From Halolamina salifodinae (GTDB lineage Archaea > Halobacteriota > Halobacteria > Halobacteriales > Haloferacaceae), in assembly GCF_017874235.1 (NCBI RefSeq), contig NZ_JAGGLC010000001.1, positions 62,001 through 126,000 of the forward strand: 64,000 nt of DNA. The letters run 5' to 3'. Position numbers and translations under genes: made by a program. Shown here piece by piece: positions 36,426 through 45,527 of the stretch. The notes below the pieces were generated by a model, which was not told the DNA's origin, made no database searches, and was given only the letters and a program-made list of their open reading frames with translations. Position 1 is the stretch's first letter; each line of letters begins with the position of its first letter.

Positions 36426-36435
36426 GCGGGGCGCG

Positions 36436-36903
36436 CTACTCGGCGTACTCGCGTTTCAGGCTCAGCGCCGTCCGGTCGAACTCACAGACGAGCGTGTCTT
36501 CTCCCTCCGACTCGACTTTGTAGGTCTCCACATGCATCTCCACGATGCCGCGCTCGCCGTCGCTGGTCTCGCGCTTGTCCGTCACCGTCGTCCGTGCGTA
36601 GATGGTGTCGCCGTGGAACACGGGGTTGGGGTGCTCCACGTTGTCGTAGGAGAGGTTGGCGACGATGGTGCCGTCGGTGGTGTCGGGGATGGAGAGCCCC
36701 ACCGCCAGCGACATGGTGTAGAGGCCGTTGACCAGTCGGCCGCCGAACTGCGTCTCCTCGGCGAACTCGGCGTCGAGGTGGAGTGGCTGCTGGTTCATCG
36801 TCATGTCGCAGAACGTCTGGTTGTCCGACTCCGAGACGGTGCGGCGCTTCGCGTGCTCGATTGTCTCGCCGACCTCGAACTCCTCGTAGTAGCGTCCGGG
36901 CAT
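36436..36903 (-). CDS. MaoC-family hot-dog hydratase
   Basis: 155-residue single hot-dog protein. MPGRYYEEFEVGETIEHA is the usual N-terminus, DNQTFCDMTMNQQPLHLDAE holds the catalytic Asp/His pair region, and NGLYTMSLAVGLSIPDT follows. Single-domain MaoC proteins hydrate enoyl-CoA esters, including mesaconyl- or itaconyl-CoA types. It is divergent from a CitE-like lyase (37081), a pairing known from C5-dicarboxylate CoA pathways. The ATG at 36903 fits the family; the open frame continues far upstream without homology. Confidence 0.85.
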   Translation of the reverse strand: MPGRYYEEFEVGETIEHAKRRTVSESDNQTFCDMTMNQQPLHLDAEFAEETQFGGRLVNGLYTMSLAVGLSIPDTTDGTIVANLSYDNVEHPNPVFHGDTIYARTTVTDKRETSDGERGIVEMHVETYKVESEGEDTLVCEFDRTALSLKREYAE

Positions 36904-37080
36904 ACCCCCGGGTCGGCCGGTCGGCCGAAAACGCTGCCGGCTCGTCGCGCTCCCAGGCTTCGATGGCCCCCGGCTGGGCCGCGGGTCGTCGAGGCCAGTC
37001 GCGGTAACGGCCGCAGGCGCCAGCCGCGTCGGAATCTCCCGATCCCGGCCAGTTAACTCGGTGCCGGCCGAGGCGTGAAT

Positions 37081-37929
37081 ATGGCACGCAGAAGCATCCT
37101 GTTCTCGCCCGCTGACCGCCCGGAACTGATGCGCAAGGCCCCGAAATCGGGCGCCGACACGGTCTGTTTCGACCTGGAGGACGCCGTCGCCCCGAGCAAG
37201 CAGGCCGAGGCCCGGACGGCGGTCCACGACGTGCTCGCCGCCCCCGAGTTCGACCCGGACTGTGAGGTGACCGTCCGGGTGAGCGTCGACGCCGCCGCCG
37301 ACCTGGACGCGGTACTCGGCGACGACCCCGAATCAGTTCGCCTCGACGGTGTGATGGTGCCGAAAGTCGTCGAGGCAAAGGACGTAAGTTGGATCGACGA
37401 CCTGCTCGACGAGCACGACTCCGACGCCGCCGTGATCGCGCTGGTGGAGACCGCCCGCGGCGTGCTGAACGTCGAGGCCATCGCCGACGAGCGCGCGACC
37501 GACGCCGTCGCGTTCGGCGGCGAGGACCTCGCGGCGGATCTGGGCGCGACCCGGACCGGCGAGGGGACGGAAATCCTCCACGCGCGCCAGCGCGTGCTGC
37601 TCGCGGCCAGCGCGGCGGGCGTCGACGCCATCGACACGGTCTACACCGACTACGAGGACACGGAGGGGCTGCGCGAGGAGACCGAGTTCACACTGGAACT
37701 CGGCTACGACGGCAAGCTGGCGATCCACCCCGCGCAGGTGAGCGTGATCAACGACGCGTTCACGCCGCCGGCCGAGCGCGTGGAGTGGGCCGAACGCGTG
37801 ATCGACGCACGCGACGAGGCCGCCGCCGAGGGCCGGGCAGTGTTCAGCGTCGACGGCGAGATGATCGACGCGCCGCTGATCGCACAGGCTGAGCGCGTGC
37901 TGGAGCGGGCCGCCGCGGCCCACCAGTAG
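37081..37929 (+). CDS. CitE-like HpcH/HpaI lyase (malyl/citramalyl-CoA lyase family)
   Basis: 282-residue TIM-barrel lyase. [19 protein letters not shown] and [20 protein letters not shown] are the CitE N-terminal signatures. [16 protein letters not shown] carries the metal-ligand Glu, [12 protein letters not shown] the metal-ligand Asp, and [14 protein letters not shown] the substrate-binding region. Family members cleave malyl-CoA, methylmalyl-CoA or citramalyl-CoA to acyl-CoA plus glyoxylate or pyruvate. A GTG two codons upstream is possible but the ATG is preferred. The exact substrate is open. Confidence 0.88.
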   Translation: MARRSILFSPADRPELMRKAPKSGADTVCFDLEDAVAPSKQAEARTAVHDVLAAPEFDPDCEVTVRVSVDAAADLDAVLGDDPESVRLDGVMVPKVVEAKDVSWIDDLLDEHDSDAAVIALVETARGVLNVEAIADERATDAVAFGGEDLAADLGATRTGEGTEILHARQRVLLAASAAGVDAIDTVYTDYEDTEGLREETEFTLELGYDGKLAIHPAQVSVINDAFTPPAERVEWAERVIDARDEAAAEGRAVFSVDGEMIDAPLIAQAERVLERAAAAHQ

Positions 37930-37963
37930 ACCGTCATCATCTTTCCTACCACGACTTCGGCAG

Positions 37964-37970
37964 GCTTATT
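37964..37970 (+). promoter_or_regulatory. TATA-like box of gdhA
   Basis: GCTTATT about 30 nt upstream of the gdhA ATG (37998) in a short GC-rich gap; fits a near-leaderless transcript. Confidence 0.35.
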
Positions 37971-37997
37971 CGGAGCAGTGCCGATACTCTCTCCGGA

Positions 37998-39251
37998 ATG
38001 TCAGACGAGGCAAACCCGTTCGAGAGTCTGCAGGAGCAGATCGACGACGCCGCCGCCTATCTGGACGTCGACGACGACGTCATTCAGCGGCTCAAGTACC
38101 CAGAGCGCGTCCTCGAGACCAACCTCACTGTGGACATGGAGGACGGGTCGATCGAGCGCTTCAAGGCGTTCCGATCGGAGTTCAACGGTGACCGAGGCCC
38201 CTACAAAGGGGGGATTCGCTACCACCCGGGCGTCGACCGCGACGAGGTCAAGGCGCTCTCGGGCTGGATGGTGTACAAGTGCGCGGTCGCGGGCGTCCCC
38301 TACGGCGGCGGGAAAGGGGGGATCGTCATCGACCCCGCAGAGTACTCCGCGGCCGAACTGGAGCGTATCACGCGGAGCTTCGCGAAGGAACTCCGGCCGT
38401 TCATCGGCGAGGACAAGGACATCCCCGCACCCGACGTGAACACCGGCCAGCGGGAGATGAACTGGATCAAGGACACCTACGAGAGCCTCGAGAACACCAC
38501 GGAGCCCGGCGTCGTCACCGGGAAATCCATCGAGGCCGGCGGCAGCGAGGGCCGCGTCGAGGCGACCGGTCGCTCCACGATGCTGACCGCCCGCGAGGCG
38601 TTCGGCTATCTCGGCCGGGACATCGAGGGCGCCAGCGTCGCCGTCCAAGGGTTCGGGAACGCGGGCTGGATCGCCGCAAACCTCATCGACGAACTCGGCG
38701 CGAACATCGTCGCCGTCTCCGACTCCTCTGGCGCCATCTACGACCCCAACGGGTTCGACCCCGTCGACGTCAAGGAGCACAAGCGCGCGACTGGCTCCGT
38801 GACCGGCTACGAGGCCGTCGAGGAGTTCACCAACGAGGACCTGCTGACGATGGACGTGGACCTGCTGATCCCCGCCGCGTTGGAGAACGCCATCGACGGT
38901 GACCTGGCAGAGGCCGTCGAGGCCGACGTGATCGTCGAGGCCGCGAACGGCCCGCTCACGCCCGACGCCGACGACGTGCTGACCGCGAAGGACGTTCACG
39001 TGTTCCCGGACATCCTCGCCAACGCCGGCGGCGTGACCGTCTCCTACTTCGAGTGGGTGCAGAACCGCCAGCGCTTCTACTGGGACGAGGAGCGTGTCAA
39101 CGAGGAACTGGAGTCGGTCATCACGGACGCGTTCGACGACCTCACGACCGCCTACGAGGCGTTCGACGTGCCGAACTTCCGGACCGCCGCCTACGTGGTC
39201 GCGATCCAGCGCGTCGTCGACGCCTTTACCGACAACGGCAACTGGCCTTGA
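37998..39251 (+). CDS. gdhA: Glutamate dehydrogenase
   Basis: 417-residue hexameric-type enzyme converting glutamate and 2-oxoglutarate with ammonium. [18 protein letters not shown] binds substrate. [15 protein letters not shown] holds the catalytic Lys. [19 protein letters not shown] is the nucleotide-binding motif. [11 protein letters not shown] is the usual C-terminal helix. It joins carbon and nitrogen metabolism, and in haloarchaea with the methylaspartate cycle it also supplies glutamate; its place beside the CitE/MaoC genes is suggestive. Confidence 0.96.
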   Translation: MSDEANPFESLQEQIDDAAAYLDVDDDVIQRLKYPERVLETNLTVDMEDGSIERFKAFRSEFNGDRGPYKGGIRYHPGVDRDEVKALSGWMVYKCAVAGVPYGGGKGGIVIDPAEYSAAELERITRSFAKELRPFIGEDKDIPAPDVNTGQREMNWIKDTYESLENTTEPGVVTGKSIEAGGSEGRVEATGRSTMLTAREAFGYLGRDIEGASVAVQGFGNAGWIAANLIDELGANIVAVSDSSGAIYDPNGFDPVDVKEHKRATGSVTGYEAVEEFTNEDLLTMDVDLLIPAALENAIDGDLAEAVEADVIVEAANGPLTPDADDVLTAKDVHVFPDILANAGGVTVSYFEWVQNRQRFYWDEERVNEELESVITDAFDDLTTAYEAFDVPNFRTAAYVVAIQRVVDAFTDNGNWP

Positions 39252-39389
39252 GCCACGCCTGACACCCACGCCGCCCGCTGTGCGTTTCTGTCCGTGTTCC
39301 ACCCCGTAGCGGCACCGATATCGGCCGCCCCCGCCGTCTGGTGTTCCCCGGTTCGGTAGTTCTTTCATTGCTCATCCCAAGGATCGCGT

Positions 39390-39794
39390 ATGGTGAATCT
39401 CGGACTCGTAGTGGCGCAGTTCAACGCCTCCGTCACGGAACCGATGGCGGAGTCGGCAACCGACGCCGCGGCGGACCATGGCGTCGACATCGCCGAAACC
39501 GTGCAGGTCCCGGGCGTGTACGACAGCCCCATCGCGGCGGATCGGCTCGCCCGACAGGATGACATTGACGCCGTCGCCGTCGTCGGCGCGGTCGTCACCG
39601 GCGACACCGACCACGATCAGGTAATCAGTGACGCGACCGCCCAGTCGCTTCAGACCGTCGGGCTGGACCGGGACACGCCGGTCACGTACGGTATCACCGG
39701 CCCGGGCCAGAGCGGCGCCGAGGCACGCGAGCGCGTCGAGAAGGGTGCGGCGGCCGTCGACGCCGCGGTCGACCTCGTGGAGGCCCTCCCATGA
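39390..39794 (+). CDS. ribH: 6,7-dimethyl-8-ribityllumazine synthase
   Basis: 134-residue enzyme for the penultimate step of riboflavin synthesis. VNLGLVVAQFNASVTEPM contains the conserved F-N substrate motif; VQVPGVYDSPIAADRLA is the family P-G-x-x-(D/E)-x-P segment; VVGAVVTGDTDHDQVI holds the GAVIRG-like phosphate loop and catalytic His. Length fits the archaeal family. The aminotransferase that follows starts inside its stop codon (ATGA), so they are co-translated. Confidence 0.93.
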   Translation: MVNLGLVVAQFNASVTEPMAESATDAAADHGVDIAETVQVPGVYDSPIAADRLARQDDIDAVAVVGAVVTGDTDHDQVISDATAQSLQTVGLDRDTPVTYGITGPGQSGAEARERVEKGAAAVDAAVDLVEALP

Positions 39795-40954
39795 GTCGCG
39801 AGTGGGAGTTCTCCGAGCGAGTCGGTCGCGTCGAACCCTCGGCGACAATCGCTATCGGCAACAAAGCTAGCGCGCTGGAGGAGGAGGGCGTCGACGTCGT
39901 CGACCTCTCCGTCGGCGAACCGGACTTCCCGACGCCCGAGCGCGTCCGTGAGGTCGGCCAGGAAGCTATCGCGGCGGGCCACACGGGCTACACGTCCTCG
40001 AACGGCATCCCGGAGCTTCGAAAGGCCATCTCGAAGGACCTCAAGGGGAAGGGCGTTCCCGCCGACCCCGAGAACGTCGTCGTCACGCCCGGCGCGAAGC
40101 AGGCGCTGTTCGAGACGGTGCAGGCGCTGATCGAAGAGGGAGACGAAGTGGTGCTGCTGGACCCGGCGTGGGTCTCCTACGAGGCCATCGCGAAGCTGGC
40201 GGGCGCGGACCTCACCCGCGTGGATCTGGGCCAGCACGACTTCGATCTCGAGCCGGCACTGGACGATCTGGCGGCGGCAATCTCCGACGAGACGTCGATG
40301 CTGATCGTGAACTCGCCGTCGAACCCGACGGGCGCCGTCTTCTCCGATGCCGCGCTGGCGGGCGTCCGGGATCTGGCTGTCGAACACGACGTGACCGTCG
40401 TCGCCGACGAGATTTACGACCAGATCACGTTCGACGCCGACCCGACCTCGCTGGCCTCCTTCGACGGGATGGCCGAGCGGACGGTGACCGTCAACGGCTT
40501 CTCGAAGGCCTACTCGATGACTGGCTGGCGACTCGGCTACCTCGCGGCGCCGGAACCGCTCGTGGATCAGGTGTCGAAGATCCACAGTCACTCGGTGACC
40601 TGCGCGCCGAACTTCGTCCAGCGCGCCGGCGTCGAGGCGCTGCGCAGCGTCGAGACCGAGGTGGCGACGATGGTCGAGGCGTTCGAGAAGCGCCGTGACC
40701 TCGTGGTCGACCTGCTGGCCGACCGCGGGAAGATGATCCCGCGACCGCAGGGTGCGTTCTACGCCATGATCCCCACCGACGAGGGGCCGACCGACGACGT
40801 CGAGTGGTGTGACGCCGCCATCGAGGACGCCCACGTGGCGACCGTTCCGGGCAGCGCGTTCAACGCCCCGGGCTACGCCCGGATTTCCTACGCTGCCAGC
40901 GAGGAGCGCCTGAAGGAGGGGTTCTCGCGGCTGGCCGAGGAAGGCCTGATCTAG
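39791..40954 (+). CDS. Pyridoxal-phosphate aminotransferase (class I)
   Basis: 387-residue fold-type I aminotransferase. DLSVGEPDFPTPERV is the substrate-arm motif. VVTPGAKQALFETVQAL binds the cofactor phosphate; LIVNSPSNPTGAVFSD holds the Asn; VADEIYDQITFD the Asp; VNGFSKAYSMTGWRLGYLAA the Schiff-base Lys. Closest to AspC-type aspartate aminotransferases, but the amino acid donor cannot be fixed. It overlaps ribH by four bases. Confidence 0.9.
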   Translation: MSREWEFSERVGRVEPSATIAIGNKASALEEEGVDVVDLSVGEPDFPTPERVREVGQEAIAAGHTGYTSSNGIPELRKAISKDLKGKGVPADPENVVVTPGAKQALFETVQALIEEGDEVVLLDPAWVSYEAIAKLAGADLTRVDLGQHDFDLEPALDDLAAAISDETSMLIVNSPSNPTGAVFSDAALAGVRDLAVEHDVTVVADEIYDQITFDADPTSLASFDGMAERTVTVNGFSKAYSMTGWRLGYLAAPEPLVDQVSKIHSHSVTCAPNFVQRAGVEALRSVETEVATMVEAFEKRRDLVVDLLADRGKMIPRPQGAFYAMIPTDEGPTDDVEWCDAAIEDAHVATVPGSAFNAPGYARISYAASEERLKEGFSRLAEEGLI

Positions 40955-40995
40955 GTCGTCGTCGCCGCGAAACGACGCTCCCGTTTTCCGAATTT

Positions 40996-42006
40996 TCAGT
41001 AGATCGACGCCCCGGCGTAGAGTGCCGCCACGAGGAAGATCCAGACGGCGTCGACGAAGTGCCAGTACAGCGAGACCAGCGCGACCGAGAGGTCACGCTC
41101 GCCGTCGAACTGGCCCTGCCGCCCGCGAACGTAGGTGATCCCAAGCAGCAGCGTCCCGAACGCGACGTGCAGGCCGTGGAGCCCCGTCAGGCCGAAGAAC
41201 GCCGAGCCGAACAGGCCACTGGTCCAGTCGAACCCCTCCTGATTGATGAACTCGTGGTACTCCACGAGTTGGCCCGCGAGGAACAGGCCGCCGAGGCCGA
41301 TGGTGATCGCCAGCAGGCGCTGGAACCGGTCGCGATTGCCCGACGCGAGCGCGTGATGGGCGAAGTGGACCGTGACCGAGGAGAGCACCAGCACCGCGGT
41401 GTTGGTCACGACCAATATGTTCAGCAGGTCGATGACCGGGAGCGTGGAGTTCGCCGGCGGCCACGTTCCTGCACGGATGTAGAAGTAGTAGGCGAACAGC
41501 GCGCCGAACGTCGCGATTTCGGAGGCGATGAACGCCAGCATCGCCCAGCGGAACGACCGGGCACTCCGGCGATCCGTGCCGCGCGTCCAGAAGTGCGCGA
41601 GGAAGCCGTGGTAGAGCCAGCCGTAGACGCCGAACAGCGTGAGTGCGACGGCGCCGACGAACGCTGCCGGGCCTGCCCCGGGGCCGACGACGGAGTTGCG
41701 TCCCCGGCCGAGGAGGAACAGCGCCGCGCTCACGTAGATGGCGGCGGCGCCGAGGGCGGTGACGACCGGCCACCACGACGCCTCGCCGACGCCGCGGGGC
41801 CAGTCCTCGACGACTGGGTGGTGTCCGTGGTCGCTGTGGCCCTCGGGTCCGTGGTCTCCGGATTCTCCCTCGGAATCCTGCCCTTCGTCCTCACTCTCGA
41901 CGCCGTCGCCGAACTCGAACGCACTCGATTCGGCGGCGTCGCTGGTCGCGTCGGGGTCGGCGTCTTCGAGGAAGCGGAACTCACTGTCGTCGCCGTCGCG
42001 ACCCAT
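40996..42006 (-). CDS. coxC: Cytochrome c oxidase subunit III-like protein
   Basis: 336-residue membrane protein. A very acidic, His-containing extension of about 70 residues (residues 1-70) precedes six to seven TM helices of the heme-copper oxidase subunit III fold. Typical motifs: RWAMLAFIASEIATFGALFA, VLVLSSVTVHFAHHAL and LTGLHGLHVAFGTLLL, ending with YWHFVDAVWIFLVAALY. It stands alone: no subunit I, II or assembly genes are in the window. Probably part of a terminal oxidase encoded elsewhere. Confidence 0.88.
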   Translation of the reverse strand: MGRDGDDSEFRFLEDADPDATSDAAESSAFEFGDGVESEDEGQDSEGESGDHGPEGHSDHGHHPVVEDWPRGVGEASWWPVVTALGAAAIYVSAALFLLGRGRNSVVGPGAGPAAFVGAVALTLFGVYGWLYHGFLAHFWTRGTDRRSARSFRWAMLAFIASEIATFGALFAYYFYIRAGTWPPANSTLPVIDLLNILVVTNTAVLVLSSVTVHFAHHALASGNRDRFQRLLAITIGLGGLFLAGQLVEYHEFINQEGFDWTSGLFGSAFFGLTGLHGLHVAFGTLLLGITYVRGRQGQFDGERDLSVALVSLYWHFVDAVWIFLVAALYAGASIY

Positions 42007-42075
42007 CTACACGAGAGGCACAAGCCGCACCAAAAAAGGCATCCACGGGCGAGGCCGTCGACCCCGAACCGGGCC

Positions 42076-43053
42076 TCAGCGGTGGCCCGAGACCTCGACC
42101 GGCTGGTACGGCTCCTCGAGGTACTCGATCTCGGAGGAGCTCAGCGACACGTCCAGTGCTTCGACGGCGTCCTCGAGATGTTCGACGCTGGTGGTGCCGA
42201 CGATGGGGGCGTCGACGGCGTCCTTGTGCAGCAGCCACGAGAGCGCGATCTGGGCCATCTTCAGGTCCTTCTCGTTGGCCAGCTCCTCGACGCGCTCGTT
42301 CACCTCGCGGCCGCCGTTCTCGAGGTACGGGTGGCGGTCGGCCTCAGTCTCGGTCTGGCCGCGGGTGGTCGTCTCGATCTCCTCGTGGGGGCGCGCGAGG
42401 AAGCCACGGGCCAGCGGCGACCACGGGATGACGCCGACGTTCTCGCGCTGGGTCATCGGCAGCATCTCGCGTTCCTCCTCGCGGTAGAGGAGGTTGTAGT
42501 GGTTCTGCATGGTCGCGTAGCGTTCGAGGTTCTCGCGCTCGCTGGTGGCCAGCGCGTCGGCGAACTGGTGGGCCCACATCGACGACGCGCCGACGTGGCG
42601 GGCCTTCCCGCGGCGGACCGCGTCGTCGAGCGCGCGCATCGTCGTCTCGATGGGCGTGTCGTAGTCCCAGCGGTGGGTCTGATAGAGGTCGACGGTGTCC
42701 ATCCCGAGGCGGTCGAGCGAGGCGTCGAGTTCCTGCTCCAGTGCCTTCCGGGAGAGGCCGCCGGAGTTGGGGTCATCCTCCCGCATCTGGAAGAAGCCCT
42801 TGGTGGCGACGACCATCTCGTCGCGGTCGTACTCCGCGAGCGCGTCGCCGAGGATGCGCTCGGACTCGCCGCGGGAGTACATATTGGCGGTGTCGAAGAA
42901 GTTGATCCCGAATTCGACCGCGCAGTCGATCAGCTCCCGGCTCTCCTCCTCGTCCAGCACCCAGTCGCGCCACGAGGGGTCGCCGAAGCTCATGCAGCCG
43001 AGCGCGATGCGCGAGACCTGCATTCCCGTGTCGCCGAGCGTGGTGTACTCCAT
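42076..43053 (-). CDS. Aldo/keto reductase
   Basis: 325-residue NADPH-dependent oxidoreductase of the AKR superfamily. MEYTTLGDTGMQVSRIALGC is the standard N-terminus. FFDTANMYSRGESERILGDA holds the catalytic Asp/Tyr, VVATKG the Lys, and YQTHRWDYDTPIE the His. The C-terminal half has the nucleotide-binding segment ending in IVGTTSVEHLEDAV. The substrate is not evident. The ATG at 43053 is used although the frame is open 13 codons upstream. Confidence 0.9.
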   Translation of the reverse strand: MEYTTLGDTGMQVSRIALGCMSFGDPSWRDWVLDEEESRELIDCAVEFGINFFDTANMYSRGESERILGDALAEYDRDEMVVATKGFFQMREDDPNSGGLSRKALEQELDASLDRLGMDTVDLYQTHRWDYDTPIETTMRALDDAVRRGKARHVGASSMWAHQFADALATSERENLERYATMQNHYNLLYREEEREMLPMTQRENVGVIPWSPLARGFLARPHEEIETTTRGQTETEADRHPYLENGGREVNERVEELANEKDLKMAQIALSWLLHKDAVDAPIVGTTSVEHLEDAVEALDVSLSSSEIEYLEEPYQPVEVSGHR

Positions 43054-43106
43054 AGGCCCGCCGTTGGGCCGCGACGGCAAAAAGTCACGCACGCCGCCGG
43101 AACCGG

Positions 43107-43313
43107 CTAGTCCCGGAAGCTGGCGGTGTAGACGAGGAACGCGCCGGTGAGCATCACGAACGCGAGGAACGTCACGACTGCGAGGACGATCACGATCGGT
43201 CCCAACACGTCGAGGTAGGCGTCGCCGCCGGATGTCGCCGACAGCGCGACGGCGGCCAGCAGCGCGGCGATCAACCCCAACAGCCAGTCTCGAAGCAGGT
43301 TCTCGTACTCCAT
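43107..43313 (-). CDS. Small two-TM membrane protein (68 aa)
   Basis: 68-residue protein with two hydrophobic helices (about residues 11-27 and 36-62) separated by a short polar loop and flanked by charged ends (MEYENLLRDW, YTASFRD). No family recognised. It lies 53 bp upstream of the aldo/keto reductase on the same strand, which could suggest co-transcription. Confidence 0.6.
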   Translation of the reverse strand: MEYENLLRDWLLGLIAALLAAVALSATSGGDAYLDVLGPIVIVLAVVTFLAFVMLTGAFLVYTASFRD

Positions 43314-43441
43314 AGATGGAGAACCTCCCGCCGGCGGGTAAACTCCACCGGCCCGCGGCTGGCCGGTCGAACTTTACGCCGACCGGCCGATACGGCCCGC
43401 ATGGAACCGTCTCGCGTCCCAGCCTGCCAGCCTACCCCACG

Positions 43442-44959
43442 ATGACGCTGTGGCTGCTCGGCACCCACCTCGACCGAACTGCGGACTACCTCGACGACCA
43501 CGACCGGGTGCTGCTGATCGAGTCGACGGCGTTCGCGCGGCGCCGGCCGTATCACCCCCACAAGCTGACGCTCGTGTTCGCGGCGATGCGTCGGTTCCGC
43601 GACGATCTCCGGGATCGAGGCTTCACGGTCGACTACCGACAGGCCGAGACGTTCGGCGAGGCCCTGGACGCCCACTTCGACGCCTATCCCGGCGACGACC
43701 TGACGATGCCCAGACCAGCCGCGTACGGCGCCGAAGACCGGCTTCGCGGGCTCGTCGAGGATCACGGCGGGCACCTCTCGTTCGTCCCGAACCCGACGTT
43801 CCTCCTCACCCCCGAGGAGTTCGACGAGTGGGCCGACAGCCGGAACACGAACGACTCAGACACCTACCGGCTGGAGGGGTTCTACCGCCATATGCGCCGC
43901 GATACCGGCGTGCTGATGGACGGCGACGACCCCGCGGGCGGCGAGTGGAACTACGACGAACAGAACCGCGAGACACCGCCCGACGACTGGGAGCCGCCGG
44001 AGCCGCCGCGGTTCGAGCCTGACGAGATCACCCGAGAGGTTTCGTCGTGGGTCGATGCAGAGTTCGAGACGTTCGTCGATTCCGGGGAAGCAGCACCGTT
44101 CCGGTGGCCGGTCACCAGAGAGCAGTCGCTGGACGCGCTGGCGGCGTTCGTCGACGCCCGGTTCGCCGAGTTCGGGCCGTATCAGGACGCCATGGTCGAG
44201 GGCGAATGGACGATGACCCACTCGCTGCTCTCGGCGTCGATCAACCTCGGCCTCCTCCTGCCGATGGAGGTGATCGAACGGGCCGAGCGCGTGTACGAGG
44301 TCGGGAACGCGCCGATCAACAGCGTCGAGGGGTTCGTCCGGCAGGTGCTGGGGTGGCGGGAGTTCATGCGCCACGTCTACCGGCGCTCGATGCCCGAGAT
44401 GGCCGACGCGAACCAGTTGGGCCAGACCGCGGATCTGCCGCCGGCCTACTGGACCGGCGAGACCGACATGACCTGTCTGTCGGAGGCCGTCGGGCACGTC
44501 CGGGAGCACGGCTACGCCCACCACATCGAGCGCCTGATGGTGCTCTCGAACTTCGCGCTCGTCTACGGCGCCGACCCCGGGGAACTCAACGAGTGGTTCC
44601 ACCAGGGGTTCGTCGACGCGTTCCACTGGGTCACGACGCCCAACGTCGTCGGGATGGGCTCGTTCGCGACGGACGTGCTCTCCTCGAAACCCTACGCCTC
44701 GTCGGGGAGCTACATCAACCGGATGAGCGACTACTGCGCGTCCTGTCCCTACGCCGTCTCGCGGGACACCGGCGAGGGGGCATGCCCGTTCAACAGCCTC
44801 TACTGGACGTTCCTCCGGGAGCACGAGGAACGGCTCCGCGGGACGGGCCGGATGGGGCTGATGTACAGCCACGTCGACGACAAGGACGCGGCCGAGTGGG
44901 AGGCCCTGGAGGCCCGCGCCGAGCAGGTCCGGGAGATGGCCCGGCAGGGGACGCTCTAA
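43442..44959 (+). CDS. Iron-sulfur cryptochrome/photolyase-like protein (FeS-BCP type)
   Basis: 505-residue flavoprotein of the cryptochrome/photolyase family. MTLWLLGTHLDRTADYL and PYHPHKLTLVFAAMRRF are typical of the prokaryotic (6-4) photolyase/FeS-BCP group. Four conserved cysteines that would hold a 4Fe-4S cluster can be seen: DMTCLSEA, YCASCPYA and GACPFNSLYW. It is clearly distinct from the class I enzyme at 3783-5348. Likely repairs (6-4) photoproducts. I chose the ATG at 43442, which starts the conserved N-terminus. Confidence 0.88.
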   Translation: MTLWLLGTHLDRTADYLDDHDRVLLIESTAFARRRPYHPHKLTLVFAAMRRFRDDLRDRGFTVDYRQAETFGEALDAHFDAYPGDDLTMPRPAAYGAEDRLRGLVEDHGGHLSFVPNPTFLLTPEEFDEWADSRNTNDSDTYRLEGFYRHMRRDTGVLMDGDDPAGGEWNYDEQNRETPPDDWEPPEPPRFEPDEITREVSSWVDAEFETFVDSGEAAPFRWPVTREQSLDALAAFVDARFAEFGPYQDAMVEGEWTMTHSLLSASINLGLLLPMEVIERAERVYEVGNAPINSVEGFVRQVLGWREFMRHVYRRSMPEMADANQLGQTADLPPAYWTGETDMTCLSEAVGHVREHGYAHHIERLMVLSNFALVYGADPGELNEWFHQGFVDAFHWVTTPNVVGMGSFATDVLSSKPYASSGSYINRMSDYCASCPYAVSRDTGEGACPFNSLYWTFLREHEERLRGTGRMGLMYSHVDDKDAAEWEALEARAEQVREMARQGTL

Positions 44960-45154
44960 CCCGGCGCCGCAGGTGGCGAACAGGCGACCCGACAGCTTCG
45001 CGGGCCGGTGGGTCGCACTTTTGCTCGGGCCGGCCCGCGGCGATTGTCACTGCACAGGCAGGCTGGTCGCGTTATTGGTGATAAACTCTCGGCAGCGCCG
45101 TCGATAGCGCTGTCGCTAGCGGATGTGGAAAATCGGGTGAGAAGTGGTGCCGCG

Positions 45155-45439
45155 TTAGTGCTGGTGACCCATCGCGTCGGCCAGCGAGAGGCCGAAGCGC
45201 TCCTCGAACAGGTCCTCGAGCGTGTCGTTTGCGGCCTCGACCTCCTCGGCGACGCCGTTCTCGGCGTGGTGGACGCGGGCGTGGGCCTGCTGGGCGAACG
45301 CCTGCAGCACGATGTCCGCGATGATCTGCGCGTCGGACTCGTCGGCGTCACGCATCAGCTCGAGCATGACGGGCGGGAGCTCAACCGTGTCAGTTTCGCC
45401 GTCGGGGCCTTCGATGGTGAACGTCTCCGTATCAGCCAT
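45155..45439 (-). CDS. Uncharacterised haloarchaeal protein (94 aa)
   Basis: 94-residue acidic protein starting MADTETFTIEGPDGETDTVE, then an alpha-helical region (LPPVMLELMRDADESDAQII, LQAFAQQAHARVHHAENGVA). No known motif or membrane segment. It looks like a conserved haloarchaeal family by codon use and composition, but I cannot name it. It lies downstream of the flavoprotein gene on the same strand with an 88-bp gap. Confidence 0.6.
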   Translation of the reverse strand: MADTETFTIEGPDGETDTVELPPVMLELMRDADESDAQIIADIVLQAFAQQAHARVHHAENGVAEEVEAANDTLEDLFEERFGLSLADAMGHQH

Positions 45440-45527
45440 ACAGCCAGAATGAGCGGTCGGACGTAAGGCTCTGTGGGTCTCGGCTCGAAGAAAACGAGAT
45501 CGGCCCAGTCGTCGCCGGCTGCTCGCG

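Noticed and set aside
41059..43110. 683-codon plus-strand frame
   Set aside because: Covers coxC and the aldo/keto reductase in antisense; no recognisable domain.
44960..45154. 195-bp gap with inverted GC-rich stretches
   Set aside because: No convincing hairpin, frame or RNA gene; ordinary spacer between convergent genes.
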